A stretch of 64,000 nucleotides of DNA from Moringa oleifera (Eukaryota > Streptophyta > Magnoliopsida > Brassicales > Moringaceae). Positions 35,477 through 47,700 of this stretch are shown here, piece after piece. Location of the stretch: assembly GCA_021397835.1 (NCBI GenBank), contig JAJFZO010000609.1, forward strand, positions 5,334,001 to 5,398,000, given 5' to 3'. The notes beneath the pieces were generated by a model, which was not told where the DNA came from, searched no databases, and saw only the letters and a program-made list of their open reading frames with translations. Within the stretch, counting starts at the first letter, position 1, and every line of letters starts with the position of its first letter. Made by a program: the position numbers and the translations under genes.

Positions 35477-35612
35477 GAGCTGCCAAAAGTGGACATGCTT
35501 ACTCTTACTGGAAATACAATGGAAGGTGACATACTCATTGCTGTTCAAGTGGTCACAAAGAGTGAAATTCAAGAATGTGTTTGAGACAAATACAAAAAAG
35601 ATGTCAAATAGT
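35477..35612 (+). pseudogene. AIR9-like A9-repeat exon fragment (D1)
   Basis: AIR9 is a large plant microtubule-associated protein of the preprophase band and division site, with many Ig-like A9 repeats. After an AG at 35,475-35,476 the plus strand reads ELPKVDMLTLTGNTMEGDIL, IAVQVVTKSEIQECV, a stop, DKYKKDVK, a stop and QWY. The pattern V-x2-L-x-L-x-G-x3-EGD and the DKYKKDVKYQW-like end fit a late A9 repeat as I remember it. Only about 50 residues are kept. The assignment rests on memory of the family. Confidence 0.6.
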
Positions 35613-35779
35613 AATGGTATCTGCTACATTGTTTTCTCAATAAAGCTATTTATTTTGATGCTCCTGCAATAAAATTACTTCTAGAATTTTTGCTCCTATA
35701 TGTTGCTGGAATGTTTCCAAAATTGAGTTTGAAGTTATGAAGAAGATAAGCATTTCAAAATTGAGTTTGAATAAAATTA

Positions 35780-36345
35780 CTTTTATTCTATCTAATGCTT
35801 GACATAGAAACATTTTGTGCTCTTTCTTCAAATTCTACAACTCCAACTATTAAAGCAAAGTCATGACTAGAGATGGATAAAATTTAATTTTTTTGGATTA
35901 AAAATAAAAGCCTACTTGACTGGAGCAATAACATAGGTATAGAGATCCCTTGTCAAAGTGAAAAGCAATACCATACTTGATTAAAGTAGGCATAAATTTT
36001 TTGCTAGGTATTTTCTCATGCTCATTTTCTAAAACCATATCAAACTTAAGCATTGACTAGAAATAAGCATTTAAAATAAAGAGCACAGATGAGAAAAATT
36101 TTACCTAAGTATTATAACTTTGGCTAATAATTTTCATCGATACTGGAATGGTTAGCCCCTCAAATGAAACTACTTCATGGATTCCTTTTTATACATTATT
36201 CTCATCTACATAATGACAAGTTTCTTTTACTAAATTTTGAGAAACAATGATAGCCACAGAGCAATAATACAAACAAAGCAATGATATTAAGTAAAAAAGT
36301 TATAAATGTTTTCTTTGGTCACTAGAAAATGTTGAAAACAGGCGG
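35780..36345 (-). pseudogene. Unidentified exon set X, copy in D1
   Basis: It matches B1 3,620-4,190 and B2 7,920-8,490 in the same minus orientation. The exon ending before GTAAAA at about 36,100 reads IHEVVSFEGLTIPVSMKIIS. The other exons are present but eroded. Here X lies between an AIR9 piece and an acyltransferase, not between carboxylase and kinesin, so it moved independently of block B. Confidence 0.55.
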
Positions 36346-37374
36346 CTTGCCTCTTTCTATCTAAGATTCTCTATTCATTTTTTAATTGAAAGTGAAAGAT
36401 TTATAGTGAATTCTGTAGTGGTGTGTTAAATAAAAAAAAACTGCTACAAGAAAAAAACTGAAGTAACAGAGTTACCTACTTTGCAACCTAGTCGTTTTAA
36501 GAAATAAGTTTGCATAAAAAAGATTGCATACCTAATTCAAGACTAAAATTGAATTTTTCTACTATATACAAGCATAAGTTAATAACACGTGATCAATCTA
36601 TCTACGATGCAAACACCTATCAGACCATCTTTGTGGTGATCCCATTTACGCAGAACAAGCAAGATTTGTCATCTAAGAATCGAGAGTTTACTTGCTCTCT
36701 GTTTGCTTTTGTTTTTAGTGTCAATCCTTTCTCTGGGGACTTTACAGTTAGTTAAGTCAACACTGGTTAAATGGCTCTGTAGTGTTAACCTTTCCATTTG
36801 AGGGTTAGGTTTCATATCAAGCTATTTTTTATTAATTAATATCTCTGGGGATTAAATGCACTTTGTTTCTTCTTTTGTTCATGGAGTTTGACTTGGTCAG
36901 TCGGGTCAATACTGTTGTATTTATTCTTGAAATGGTTGTTTAAATTTATTTGATCTTTATGAGCTAAAAGCATCTATTTAACATCCATTATAATGGTAAT
37001 CCCATAAATTTACTAGACTATAAGTGAATATTGGAAACAGAAACTTGATGTTATTATAGTAAAAAAAATGTGCATTTAGTACAGACAGATGCAGATCCTA
37101 AACAAATGATAGATAAGAGCAATGTGGAATAAGTTTTAAGGGATGATTCTTCAGCTTCTACTACTACTCTTGCTCCATAGTTTAACTTTCTAGTTTTCAC
37201 GGGTATGTTTGGTTGGACTCTGTTTCTCACTTATAGTTTACCTGTTCAATGCAAATTCAGTTCTCTTCTCTTTGCTGCTTATTTTCTCAAGATATTACTT
37301 TATGTAAGTTGTGGTCAGGCTTTTCGATTTTTGAAGGTTGTTGTCTTCTCATGACAGACACTGCTGAACCTTTA
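36346..37374. other. Spacer within D1, unassigned
   Basis: It is conserved with 49,925-50,944 in D2. Plus-strand frames at 36,510-36,755 and 49,988-50,248 are similar (DCIPNSRLKLNFSTIYKHKL against DCIPDSRLKLNFSTTYKHKL), but the second stops early. It may be upstream DNA of the acyltransferase gene. No function assigned. Confidence 0.4.
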
Positions 37375-38497
37375 AGTTCACTGTAAAATGGAGAGAACCA
37401 ACTTTGGTTCCTCTTGCTCAGGAGACACTGAAGGGCCTCTATTACTTTAAGTCGGAGTTAAGAGGAATCGAGTATGCTACTAATGTCATCAAGACTATCT
37501 TGGCCAAGGTTCCTATTCATGACTAGCCAACTATTGGAAGGCTAATAATTAGCTCAAAAAGGAAGCTCATAATGAACTGCATTTAGGAAGGAGCGATTTT
37601 TATATGGGCAGAAGCCAGTTGTGCCATAAAAAAGATAGGGGACATGATAAAGCTTGATCCTGTTACTCTTAGAAAGCTGATTTATGACATCCTTGGCGCA
37701 TTGAACACGCTTCAGATACTTCCTCTGGTGGCTCAGGTTTAATTCTTCTCCTAACTATTTTTCACTTCTTTTTTGTTATAATATTGCAATTTGCTTTGCA
37801 CCTTGAGGCAGTTCTTTAGTATGTTTAAGTCTTGAAGTAAATAATTTTTCACTGATTAGTGGTTCGTATCAGTTGTTAATCTGTCATAATCATTTATCTA
37901 GTCTCACATGATATGTTAAAATATCTAAACAAAGTGGAAAAATAGTAGTTTTGTAAGAAATTAACTATTTACTTTGTAAGGCATTTGATTTCTCACACTT
38001 GTCTTCTACTAGAAAGTCCAAAAGTATATGTTAGTTGTAGCTTACACTGAATTTTAGCTTTGTGATTGAAAGCAGCTATGGAGTATCTGAACTCCTCGGT
38101 TGAGACAACCTAAGGCCTGCCTCTCAGTGTCCTTCCCTTCCTAGATAGAAGCCTACTCAAAGCCAAAAACCCACCTAAGATAGAGTTTCTGCACCATGAA
38201 TTTGCTGAATTGAAGACGTATCAAGTACTAATAAGCTTTATGAAGAAGAAATGCCTTATAGATCCTCTGTTTTGACCCAAAGAAGCTTGAACTACTCAAA
38301 AGAGCAGCCCTAGAAGATGGAGTTCTAGATAAATGCACTACATTTCAAGCCCTTTTACGCTTTCTTTAGAGACCTTGATGCCAGGCACTAAGAATGTAAC
38401 CTGATCAATAGATAAAGCTTCTCTTTGTTACTGATGGACAGATAAGATTTGCGCCACCATTGCCTGAAGGGTCCTTAAAAAATGGGATAGTCTTCAT
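37375..38497 (+). pseudogene. Omega-hydroxyacid O-feruloyltransferase-like BAHD gene, two exons (D1)
   Basis: The family member most alike (HHT/ASFT type) transfers feruloyl groups to omega-hydroxy fatty acids for suberin. Exon 1 (to 37,736, before GT) reads REPTLVPLAQETLKGLYYFK, then AEASCAIKKIGDMIKLDPVT and LPLVAQV. Compared with D2 it lacks about 23 codons around YFLSNLGQNIAFIVRT. After an intron of about 330 bp, the second exon resumes near 38,072 with AMEYLNSSVETT, a stop, GLPLSVLPFLDRSLLKAKNP, EFLHHEFAEL and, after shifts, [15 protein letters not shown] and FAPPLPEGSLKNGIVF. The segment that should carry the catalytic HxxxD at the start of exon 2 is missing, as is the DFGWG end. At least five lesions mark it as dead. 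Confidence 0.88.
37802..38065 (+). repeat. 264 bp inverted-repeat arm in the acyltransferase intron
   Basis: The reverse complement of this stretch, with about 90% similarity by eye, lies at 39,571-39,830 inside a copia gag region. No terminal inverted repeats are evident at its ends. Part of it (to the equivalent of 37,890) is also in D2 at 51,414-51,494. Confidence 0.85.
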
Positions 38498-38834
38498 GTA
38501 TTCACTCAGTACTAAATGTCATTATTTTCATTTTAGTATTCGACATGAGTTCATTTTAAATGTTTTATGAAAAAACCAGTTCATGTGGGCCTTCTACGGA
38601 GATTTATCCCTTTAGATGCAATTCTGCTGCAAGGTGGAAGAGTAAGATAGATGAATTCCACCTCATAGGTTAAGTAAATGTGTGTTGTTGGAGTATCTCC
38701 ATTTTGTACCAGCATACAGTTTTCTATAAGTCATAAAGTTAAGGTTTGAATGAACTATGAACATTGATCAAAATGTTATGGAGTTAATGAGCTGATGACT
38801 TGTATGGAATCACCTTATCTTGCATTCTGTTTTA

Positions 38835-38925
38835 GGATAATTGGCCCTGAACTACCATCAGCTGAGCTGCTTGCTGCAACACCCAAACTAACTGAAGCCC
38901 AAGCTGAGCTCACGTATTTTTTAAA
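38835..38925 (+). pseudogene. Short fragment resembling a plant J-domain protein N terminus
   Basis: A plus-strand frame reads IIGPELPSAELLAATPKLTE and AQAEL. The string ELPSAELLAAAAKLTEAEAEL is, to my memory, a conserved lead segment of a plant DnaJ-domain protein with GPxxPP-type motifs. Only about 25 residues match, the rest of the frame is hydrophobic intron-like sequence, and the J domain is not present. Confidence 0.4.
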
Positions 38926-39003
38926 AATATTTCCAAGAACACTTGCTTTATTTTATCATTTTAAAATGTTTTCTTTATTTAGTTTTATTTTTCATCAAAA
39001 ATA

Positions 39004-42000
39004 AATGCTAAAAGAATGGTTTAGGAACCTTAGTCTTCGTGTTGCACTAGGAAGAGAACATAGACTGCCCAACACCCCTACACAAGAGGAAAAGGCAAAT
39101 GTTATGAAAAAGGCATATAACACCTTGATACTCAACACGAGTGACAAGGTTCTACGTGAAGTTATAAAGTAAAAAACAGCACCTTAATTGTGGTTGATAG
39201 AGAGTTTGTATATGACAAATACCTTATCTAGTAGACTTTATTTAAAGGAGAAGTTTTTCACATTTAAAATGCAAGAGGGTAACCACTATAAGATCACCTT
39301 GATGAGTTTATGAAACTTTGTTGAGACCTGGAAAACATAAAGTCAAGTAGGATGAGGACAAGGCACTAATCTTATTGCATTTTTTACCTATGTCCTATGA
39401 GACCTTTATTGATATCCTTAAACATGGAAGAGACACACTCATGTTAGAAAATGTAGTTGAAGCCCTAAATGTCAAAGAGTTAAGAACCAAAGCTGATTCA
39501 AAGGAAGGGACACTGAGAGGTAGGCCTTAGGCTGTCTTAGTTGAGGAGTTCAAATACTCATAGCAGCTAATCATAAAGCTAAAATTCAGTGTGGACTACA
39601 ACTGACATATCATTTTGGACTTTCCAGTGAAAGACAAGTATAAGAAATCAAATGCCTTGCAAAGCTAATGGTTAATTTCTTATAAGACTAATGTTTTTCC
39701 ACTTTGTTTAGATATTTTAACACATCGTGTGAGACCAGATAAATGATTATGATAGATCAACTAATACGAACCACTAATCAGTGAGAAATTGTTTACTTCA
39801 AGACTTAACATACTAAAGAAATACCTCAAGGTAGAAACAAAAGGGTTGTATGTAAGAGGCAGTTCAGAGAAGAGGGGTCAATCTTGGACTCTCAAAGATG
39901 GTAGCAAAGGAAAACAAAGAAATGGCAAGAGATTAAGATCCAAAAACTCATCACGCAAATGCTATCATTATGGTAAAATAAGCTACATTAGAAGATTTTG
40001 TAAGGAACTGAAAAAGAAACAAAATGATTAGCAACAAAACAAAAAAGCTACTGCAGTTGTGGTATTAGATTTGTTTGAGGAAAAAGAAGTGTTGAATGCT
40101 TCAAAAATCAAAGTTCAAGAAGAATTGATATTAGATTCAGGGTGCATATATCATATGTGTCCTAGTAGACATTTATTTCTAAAATACCAACCTATTGCTA
40201 GAAGCAAGCAATCATGGAAAACAACCATGCATTCTCAGTTATAGGGATCGATTTAGTGGCAATCAAACTTCATGATGAAACCACCAAGGTTCTAAAGGAA
40301 GTTAGACATGTACCAAACTCGAGGAGGATTTAATTTCTCTTGGATTATTAGATGACAAAGGCTATACATTTAAGGCTAAGAAGGGACAGTCGAAGATTTA
40401 AAAGTCATTAAGCAAAATGACTTGTATGTATTGATGGGTTCTACAATCATGGCTGTTGCAGCAACTGTTGCAGCAACAAATCAAAGTGCTGCTCGATTGT
40501 CACATAGGCATTTGGGACATGTGAATGAAGCTGGTCTGCAGGAACTTCACAAACAAGGGCTGCTGGGAGAAAGTAAGTTAAGTTATTTTAGTTTTTGTGA
40601 ACACTATGTAATCGGAAAACAACATCAAATTAAGTTCTTAAATAAAGCATTGAACAAATATAAAAAAGCATTAGACTATATGCATATTTATCTATGGAGG
40701 CTTGAAAAAGTCCCCACACATGGAGGCTACAATTATTTTTTATCCATTGTAGATGATTTCAGCAAGAAAGTGTGGGTGTACATGCTCAGGAATAAAGATG
40801 ACTGCTCCCAGAGATTTAAGGAATGGAAGGCTTTGGTTGAAACAACAACAGGCAAGAAACTGAAAGCCCTATGGACTAATAACAGCCTGCAATTTTGCAA
40901 TGTCTTGTTTGATCACTTATGTAAAGAAACTGGTGTCTTATGGCATAAATCAGTTAGAACAACTCCATAAAAAAAATGGTGTGGTAGAGAGAATGAACAG
41001 AACTTTGATAGAGAAAGTCAGATGCATGTTGTATACTGCTAGTCTGTTTAAAGGTTTTTGAGGAGAAACAGTTGTATCAACTGCTTATTTGGTTAACAGA
41101 AGTATGGAGTGGCAAACCTCTCAGCTTGTCTTATTTCAAAGTATTTGGTTATGCTGCCTATGCACATCAAAGATTGGAAAAATTGGATCTGAGGTCAGTT
41201 TAAAAAAGTTTTTCAAGGATATCTTGAAGATGTTAAAGGAAAGAAATCTATAGCATGCAAAGAAATGGATTCAAGACTTCAATTTTTTGGGATGTTATAT
41301 TCAATGAAGCTTGTATGCCTTATGCTAAAGAAAAGGCCAACTCAACATATCATTATAAGTTTTATGATGCAATAGAAATATCTGAGAGATTTAAAGTTAA
41401 GGTGGAGTCTTTTCTGAGGAAAATTCAATCTGCCACAGCTACTGATAACTTGGAAGATGATAGAAGCAGCTGTGCAAAAGTTAAACTCAAGCAAACAGGC
41501 ATGAAAAAGATCCTGGTGATGAAAATCATGGTGCTGATCAACTAAGAGGTTATCAGCTAGAAAGGCATAGAACAGGAGATCTATAAGACCTTACAGTAGA
41601 TTCTGACAAGATGAATCCCATTTCAGTAAAGAAGAAGTTGATGATCAAGATATTGCAGCTACTATAAATTTTATAAAATAATTTATAGAACATGAACCAG
41701 TCAATTATAAAGAGGTAACGGCATGCTAGCACTCTGAACACTATTGGCAGTTATGCAAGAGGAAATGAAGTCTTTGATGGCCAATAAAACTTAGGAAATT
41801 ATTGATAAAGCAGAAGCTAAGAAGGTGACTGATTGTAAATGAATCTTCAAGCTTAAGAAAAGAGATACAATTAGTTTTAAGATGTTTAAGGCCAGACTTA
41901 TTGCAAAAAGTTTTTCTTAACTGGCTGTTGTTTATTATCTTGAAGTATTCTCCCCTATGGTCAAGTATGAGACTATAAGATTGCTTTAGAGGCATGGGAA

Positions 42001-42664
42001 TTAGAATAAGTGGATGTTAGAAAAGCATTCCTTCATGGTAAGCTTGTAGAGATCATTTACCTAAGGCAACCTGAAAGGTTTCAAGTAAAAGGCAAGGAAC
42101 ATAAAGTTCGCTTGCTTGAAAGGTCACTCTATGGTTTGAAAGCAATCACCAAGACAGTGGTATAAAAGGTTTGACTCCTGTGTTCTTTAACAAGGCTTTA
42201 TAAGGCGCAGGTATGATGCTTGTCTCTACATTAAATCAGTTAGGACTGATGAGGCAGTATTGTTATTGCTATACGTTGATGATATGTTGACTACTAATAA
42301 GAGTAAGATGCAAATAATCCTAGTGAAGAGAAAGTTAAGAAGAGAATTTGATATAAAGAATTTTAAGGAAGCAAAGAAGATTTTAGGCATTAAATTGAAA
42401 GGGACAAAGCTAGGAATTGGTTAAAGTTGAATCAATAACTCTATCTACCGAAACTGTAATCAAATTTTAAAATGGATTAGGCTAAGGGAGTTAGCATCCC
42501 TTAAGGCAGCCACTTCAAGCTTTCAACCAAGTGTTGTCCAAAAACAGAAGAAGAAAGAAAGCAAATGGCTAGCGTCCCATACTTAACTGCAATAGGCTCT
42601 TTAATGTTTGTAATGGTATGTAGCAGAAAAAAGTTAGCCTATTCACTGAGTGTTTTGAGTAGCC
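39004..42664 (+). mobile_element. Ty1/copia fragment E2, plus strand
   Basis: Gag starts at about 39,004 (LKEWFRNLSLRVALGREHRL) and carries a worn zinc knuckle CYHYGKISYIRRFC near 39,960. The protease segment reads LILDSGCIYHMC near 40,130. Integrase (40,470-41,000) keeps the LSHRHLGHVNEAG zinc-binding part and SIVDDFSKKVWVYMLRNKDD. Reverse transcriptase (41,750-42,330) includes QSPRQWYKRFDS and LLLLYVDDML with the YVDD catalytic motif intact. RNase H is only begun before the sequence switches to a minus-strand element at about 42,664. A 260 bp foreign inverted piece interrupts gag at 39,571-39,830. No LTR is seen on the left. Many stops. Confidence 0.92.
39571..39830 (-). repeat. Inverted copy of acyltransferase intron inside copia gag
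   Basis: Reverse complement of 37,802-38,065. The gag text on its two sides seems to overlap in the protein it encodes (a DSKEGTLRGRP-like end before it, and an ETKGLYVRGSSEKRG-like start after it), so the junction may join two element copies and not be a simple insertion. Confidence 0.8.
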
Positions 42665-44023
42665 CTTGATGATTTCTCACTACAATGCCTAAGCAAAGTT
42701 AAGCTGTAACAACTACTTCTTCAACAGTTGCTGCTGCTTCTCCTGTCACAACCTTGCCTTTAAAAATGTACAAGTCATCCTCTTTAATTCCCTTTAGGAT
42801 TACTAAGGCATCTTTCTAAGACTTTGAGGGTACCTGTTTCGAGTATCCCTTATCATCCAAAAAGCTTATAGATCAAGTTCCTCCATAATTGAGGCATAGC
42901 CTCACTTCCTTCAAGATCTTAATGGTTCTATCTTTTAGTTTAAAAGCTATGGTTCCAATGCCTTTAACTTTGTAGGATTTATCATTCCCCATGATAACCT
43001 TCCTTCATTTACCTCCTTATAATTTTGAATCCACTCAGCCTTAGGACATATGTGCTAGATGTAAGCTCAGTCAAGAATCCATCTATTTGAGACTTTGGAT
43101 TCTATCACAGCTAGCACATCACCTTCTTTTTCAAGAGAATCTACAACTAAAGCTGCATCTGCCTCCTTGGTGGGTTGTTCACCTTAGTTCTTCTTAAACT
43201 TTTATAAAACCTCTTAATATGCATAGGTTACCCACAAAAGAAACACTTCCTCATAGGCCCTTCGGAAGTAACCTTGCAGGGTTTTTGCACTTGTCTTTGG
43301 AAGTAATCTTGTTCAAAGATTGCTCTTTTTCTTCGGTTCTATCTATGGCACACAAAGCTTCATTTGATGAAGATCTAACCTTCTTGTTCCTATTCATTTC
43401 TTGATCCTTGTATTTGATTGGACACTCTGACTCCTCCATAAATAAAGTCTCTTTGCTGTCCGTGATTGTATCCCTTAATTGGTTGAAGGCTAGTGGTAAT
43501 GATTTGAGTAAGATGACTACTTGATCTTCATCACTGATCTTCTCACTCACATTCTCAAGATCGATTCCAATTTTGAAAAATTCATCCAAGTTCTCGTCAA
43601 GTCTTTTATCTTCATCCATCTTGTAACCAAAGAATCTTGTTTTGAGGTAGATTTTGTTGGTTGAAGATTTAGTCATGTAAAGACTTTCGCATTTATTCTA
43701 TTCCCCAGCAGCTGTCTTTTCCTTAGACATTGTCACTAAGATGCAAGATGATGGTGCTGTAGGCAATCTCCAGCATCTCTTTCTTCTCTGCAGTAGTCAT
43801 GGTATGTCTGGAAGTTTGCTTTCTCCTCCAAGGGCCAAAACCACCTTTCGTTGGACCAGAATGGCCCTCATTCTTTGCCTCCAAATATCTAATTCTCCAT
43901 TTCCATTGAAATGGTCGATTTCAAACTTGGTAATCCACATTTTTCTTGGTTCTTTATTGAAGTTCTTGAGGTTTCTTGGAGGAACTTGGTTGTTCTAAGA
44001 TCTTTAATGGCTTTGGTACCACT
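42665..44023 (-). mobile_element. Ty1/copia 5' part, minus strand, truncated in integrase
   Basis: Reading leftward from the LTR at 44,024: a primer-binding site, gag starting near 43,940 (FEIDHFNGNGELDIWRQRM), the conserved TRFFGYKMDEDKRLDENLDE at about 43,630, a frayed zinc knuckle near 43,250, and protease to the integrase zinc site near 42,690. It then stops at 42,665 against E2. It is the same family as E1 and E3, but its gag start is complete. That start is missing from E1 and E3, where gag joins captured host DNA. Confidence 0.88.
44009..44021 (-). other. Primer-binding site
   Basis: The minus strand reads TGGTACCAAAGCC, close to the TGGTATCAGAGCC typical of copia elements primed by initiator methionine tRNA. 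It lies two bases from the LTR end. Confidence 0.75.
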
Positions 44024-44741
44024 TGTAAGTAATGCAGCAGTTGCTTGCTAACTTCCAGCAGCCTAGAAATACCAAGAATGAAGTATTTCTAGAAAAACCA
44101 GAAAACAGTAGCAGAGTATTTCTCTCTATATTCTTTTCTTGATTTTATTTTAATCAAGAATATGAATTGTAAAGAATAGATATCAATACATGTAATATAA
44201 GGAGAAGTTCTAGGAAACTAAGTAATTTTTCATATGCACAACAATGATTGATCGAACCAACTAATCTTTTTCATTAATCAAAGCAAAGACACCATACAAC
44301 ATTAACCTTTGATACTTACAGCATCGCCCTCTTGCACCCTCTTTCTACTAATCAAATTGGCTAATAAACAACAAAAAAAAAATATACCAATCTCTTCTTC
44401 TTTGATCAATTTATCAAGTATAGCAAGAAACTTTCAAGGATTGTTTCTCTCAAAGCTCAAGTTTGGCTTCAAACTTCACTCACCTTTATAAAGGCTTCAT
44501 TGCTGGGGTTTATATACAGGCAATATCTTCTTGCCTTTAAATGATCATTTACATGGATAACCAATAAGCCATATGGATCCTTCATTAAACAACATGGAAA
44601 ACTATAATTTATTCTTAGAGAAGTCAATATCCAGCTCTACAAACGGTCTTCTATAACATGGAAAAAACCAAAAAGAAACAGAAGTGGAAGGTTTTGGCTT
44701 CTACACTATAGCACTTGCTGCTTGAAGGATCAATTCTAATA
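44024..44741 (-). mobile_element. Ty1/copia LTR shared by two tandem element copies
   Basis: On the minus strand the LTR starts after a purine-rich tract (AGGGAGGAG, 44,753-44,745) and ends ACTTACA next to the primer-binding site, about 718 bp. A TATATAAA box lies at 44,516-44,509. To the right lies the 3' end of E3 (RNase H), and to the left a fresh 5' internal region with primer-binding site and gag. One LTR therefore serves as the 3' LTR of one copy and the 5' LTR of the next. No second copy of this LTR occurs in the window. Confidence 0.8.
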
Positions 44742-47700
44742 AACTCCTCCCTAATCTAGCAAACAACCAGGTTTAACTCAATGTCAACCCCTTCTCCTTT
44801 CTCTCAGCCCATGCCAATGCTCAAAATCTTTAAGCACTTGAGTAATTTTGAAGGAGGGACACACTTTATGGCCTTATATGCTGGGTTAACCTTAGTTGAG
44901 ATTTTCTTGAGCTTTATGCAGTCTTATTCTACTTATTCCCAAATGAAGTGATACTTAACATTAAGATACTTAGTTTCATCATGATATACCAGGTCTTTAT
45001 ACATATGAATGGCTAATTTACTGTCTGAAAATGTCATCAAACCAAAGCTATATAACTCCAACTCCTTCAATAGTCTAAGTAACCATACACCTTTCTCACC
45101 ATGGACATATATTGAGCCTCTATACTGATGGCAGCTACTATCTATTGAAGATGTGCCTTCTAACTAATGCAACACCTATCAAGTATGAAAAGATAGGTTG
45201 AAAGTGACCTTTTATATCTATCACTGGCAAAATCAGCATCAACATATCCAGCAAGTCCTTGCTGGATGAATCCTCTTTGGTGCATATATCAATCCATAAC
45301 CCTTGGTTTCATTGAAATATCTTAGCAACCACTTCATTGCTTGCTAGTGTTCCTTACCTGTATTGGCCATAAACCAGCTAAAAGGGCTGATTACATAGGA
45401 TAAATTAGGTCTACTATAGATCGTAGCGTACATGAGTGACCTTACTGCATTTAACTAAGGTATGCTGCTTATTTCCCTCTTTTCTTCTTCTGAATTTGGG
45501 TAGCTATAGATGAAAAACTTGAAGTGTTTTCCCATAGATGTGGTGACTGGTTTGACTTGATGCCTAGAGAATTTTTCAGTCACTTTTCGTAGATAGATTC
45601 CTTAGGAGAGCTTAAGCCACCTCTTAGTTCTATCTCTCTAAATTTCCATCCCGAAGATTCTTATAGCTGGCCCTAGGTCCTTCATTCAAAATCCTCATGA
45701 CTCAGCATTTTCTTTACCATGCAATTTAGTATTGGTTACTGCCTGTTAGAAGCACATCATCAACATGGAGTAACAATAAGATAGTGTCTTTGCAACCAGC
45801 TTTCTTATGATATAAGCGTGCATCATATAAGCTTCTCTTGAAGCCTTGACTCTAAATAAAAGTATCAAACAACTTATACCACTACCTAAGGGATTGTTTG
45901 AGGCCACAAAAATATTTTTTTAAAAGAAAAAATTGGTTTTCCCTGCCATTTGCCTCAAAGCCTTTAAGTTGCTGCATGTAAATGGTTTCCAATAATTCTC
46001 CATATAGGAATGCAGTTTTGACATCCATCCACTCCAATTCCCCATTCTTCCAGGCTATTTTAGCAAGGACTACCCTTATGGTTTTACGCTTAACCACAAA
46101 AGTGAAGATCCCAGTATAATTAATACCTTTAATCTAAGTGAAGCCCTTGGCTACTAACTTGGCTTTGAACCTCTTTGGGACTTTTTCTGCTTTAGCTTCT
46201 TTGACCTTGTAAATCCAGTTGCATGTAACCACTCTTTGATCCTCAAGCCTTACCACAAGCTCTCAAGTCTTATCTGTTTCCAAGGAGGCAATCTCCTCCT
46301 TTATAGCATGCCACCAATGGATAGTGTTTCGTCCAGACATAGCATCTCTGAAGTTTTTATGCTCATGATCCTCTTGCATCTGTTCAGCTGTGTTAAGGGC
46401 ATAAGCAATAAGTTCTCCCCCAACCAAGCTAGTACCAAGCTTGTCACCCAAGAATCTCCTAGGTGGTTGAATGATTCTTTTGTCACTATTGATGTAGTTA
46501 ATCATTTTCATCCCCATACTGCAGCTCTTACTGATCATTATTTACTGGGGCAATTTGCTGTTACTCTCTTTGTGAGCTTCGACCAGTTGATTCTGAGGTT
46601 CATCTAGTAGAGGCTTGAGATCTTCTTGATTCTATCTCAACCCTAATGACTTCCCTGATTCCTCAAATCCTTCTGGATTCTCATTGCTAGCAGCTACACC
46701 TCTTTGTTAAGCATATGGCAGAGAAGTCTGTTGGAATGTGACATCTCTGCTCATTAGAGTCTTACGGACTACTCCCTTTTTTATATAGATTTTATAAACC
46801 TACAATCCTTTAGGATAGCCAAGAAAAATTTCTTTCACTTGCCTTGGATCTAGCTTCCCTTCTCTTTGATGTGCGAAGGCAGCACTCCGGACATCCTTAA
46901 GTGACTGAGATAAGAGGCTTTTTCTGCCCATTTTTCTTGAGGTGTCTTCACATCTATGGCCTTTGAAGGGCATCTATTTATCAAATACATAACTGTGGTA
47001 ACTGCTTCCCTTAAAAACCCTTGCTAAGGCAAGAGATGAATGGCATAAGCCTTACCCTTTCCATGATGGTTCTATTCATCCTTTCAGCAACTCCATTCTA
47101 TTGTGGAGTTTTCCTCACTGTCCTATGCCTTAAAATCCCATACTCGTTGCAATAAGCATCAAAAGATGAGCTGCAAAACTCCAAGCCATTATCAGTTCTC
47201 AAGGCTTTAAGCTTTTTTCTAGTTTGACTTTTCATTAACACTTTCCATTCTTTAAACCTTTCAAAGCATTCATCTTTTGTTTTTAACATGTACAACCATA
47301 TCTTTCTTGATAAATCATCAACAATAGAGAGGAAATACCTACATCCACCATGGGTAAGAATTGCCTTTGGCCCCCATGAATCCCAATGCACATAATATAA
47401 TCCAAAATTTCATCTAGGTTATGCTCCCTAACTACAGCAAACATCAACTTGTGTTTCTTGGCCAACACACATTGCTCACAACAACCAAGATGTGAAACTT
47501 TATCCTTGCCTAGCAGCCCTTGATTACTGAGGAAAAGTCTTTCTCACTACAATGCCCAAGCCTTCTATGCCAAAGTTGGGCTACACCAACTTCTTCTTCA
47601 GCAACTACTGCTGCTTTTCCTATCGTAATCTTGCCTTTAAAAATGTACAGACCATTTTCTTTAATTCCTTTTAGGTCACCAAGGAACCTTTTAAGACTCG

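Larger units (their letters stand above)
31727..37890. repeat. Segmental duplication D, copy 1 (D1)
   Basis: This stretch matches 45,335-51,494 in the same orientation at an offset of about 13.58-13.63 kb. It comprises a minus-strand copia fragment, an AIR9-like exon (+), exon set X (-), an unassigned spacer (36,340-37,370) and the first exon of a BAHD acyltransferase (+). Because the copia fragment and its flanks are shared, the insertion predates the duplication. D1 alone keeps the acyltransferase second exon; D2 is interrupted by another copia element inside the intron. Confidence 0.88.
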
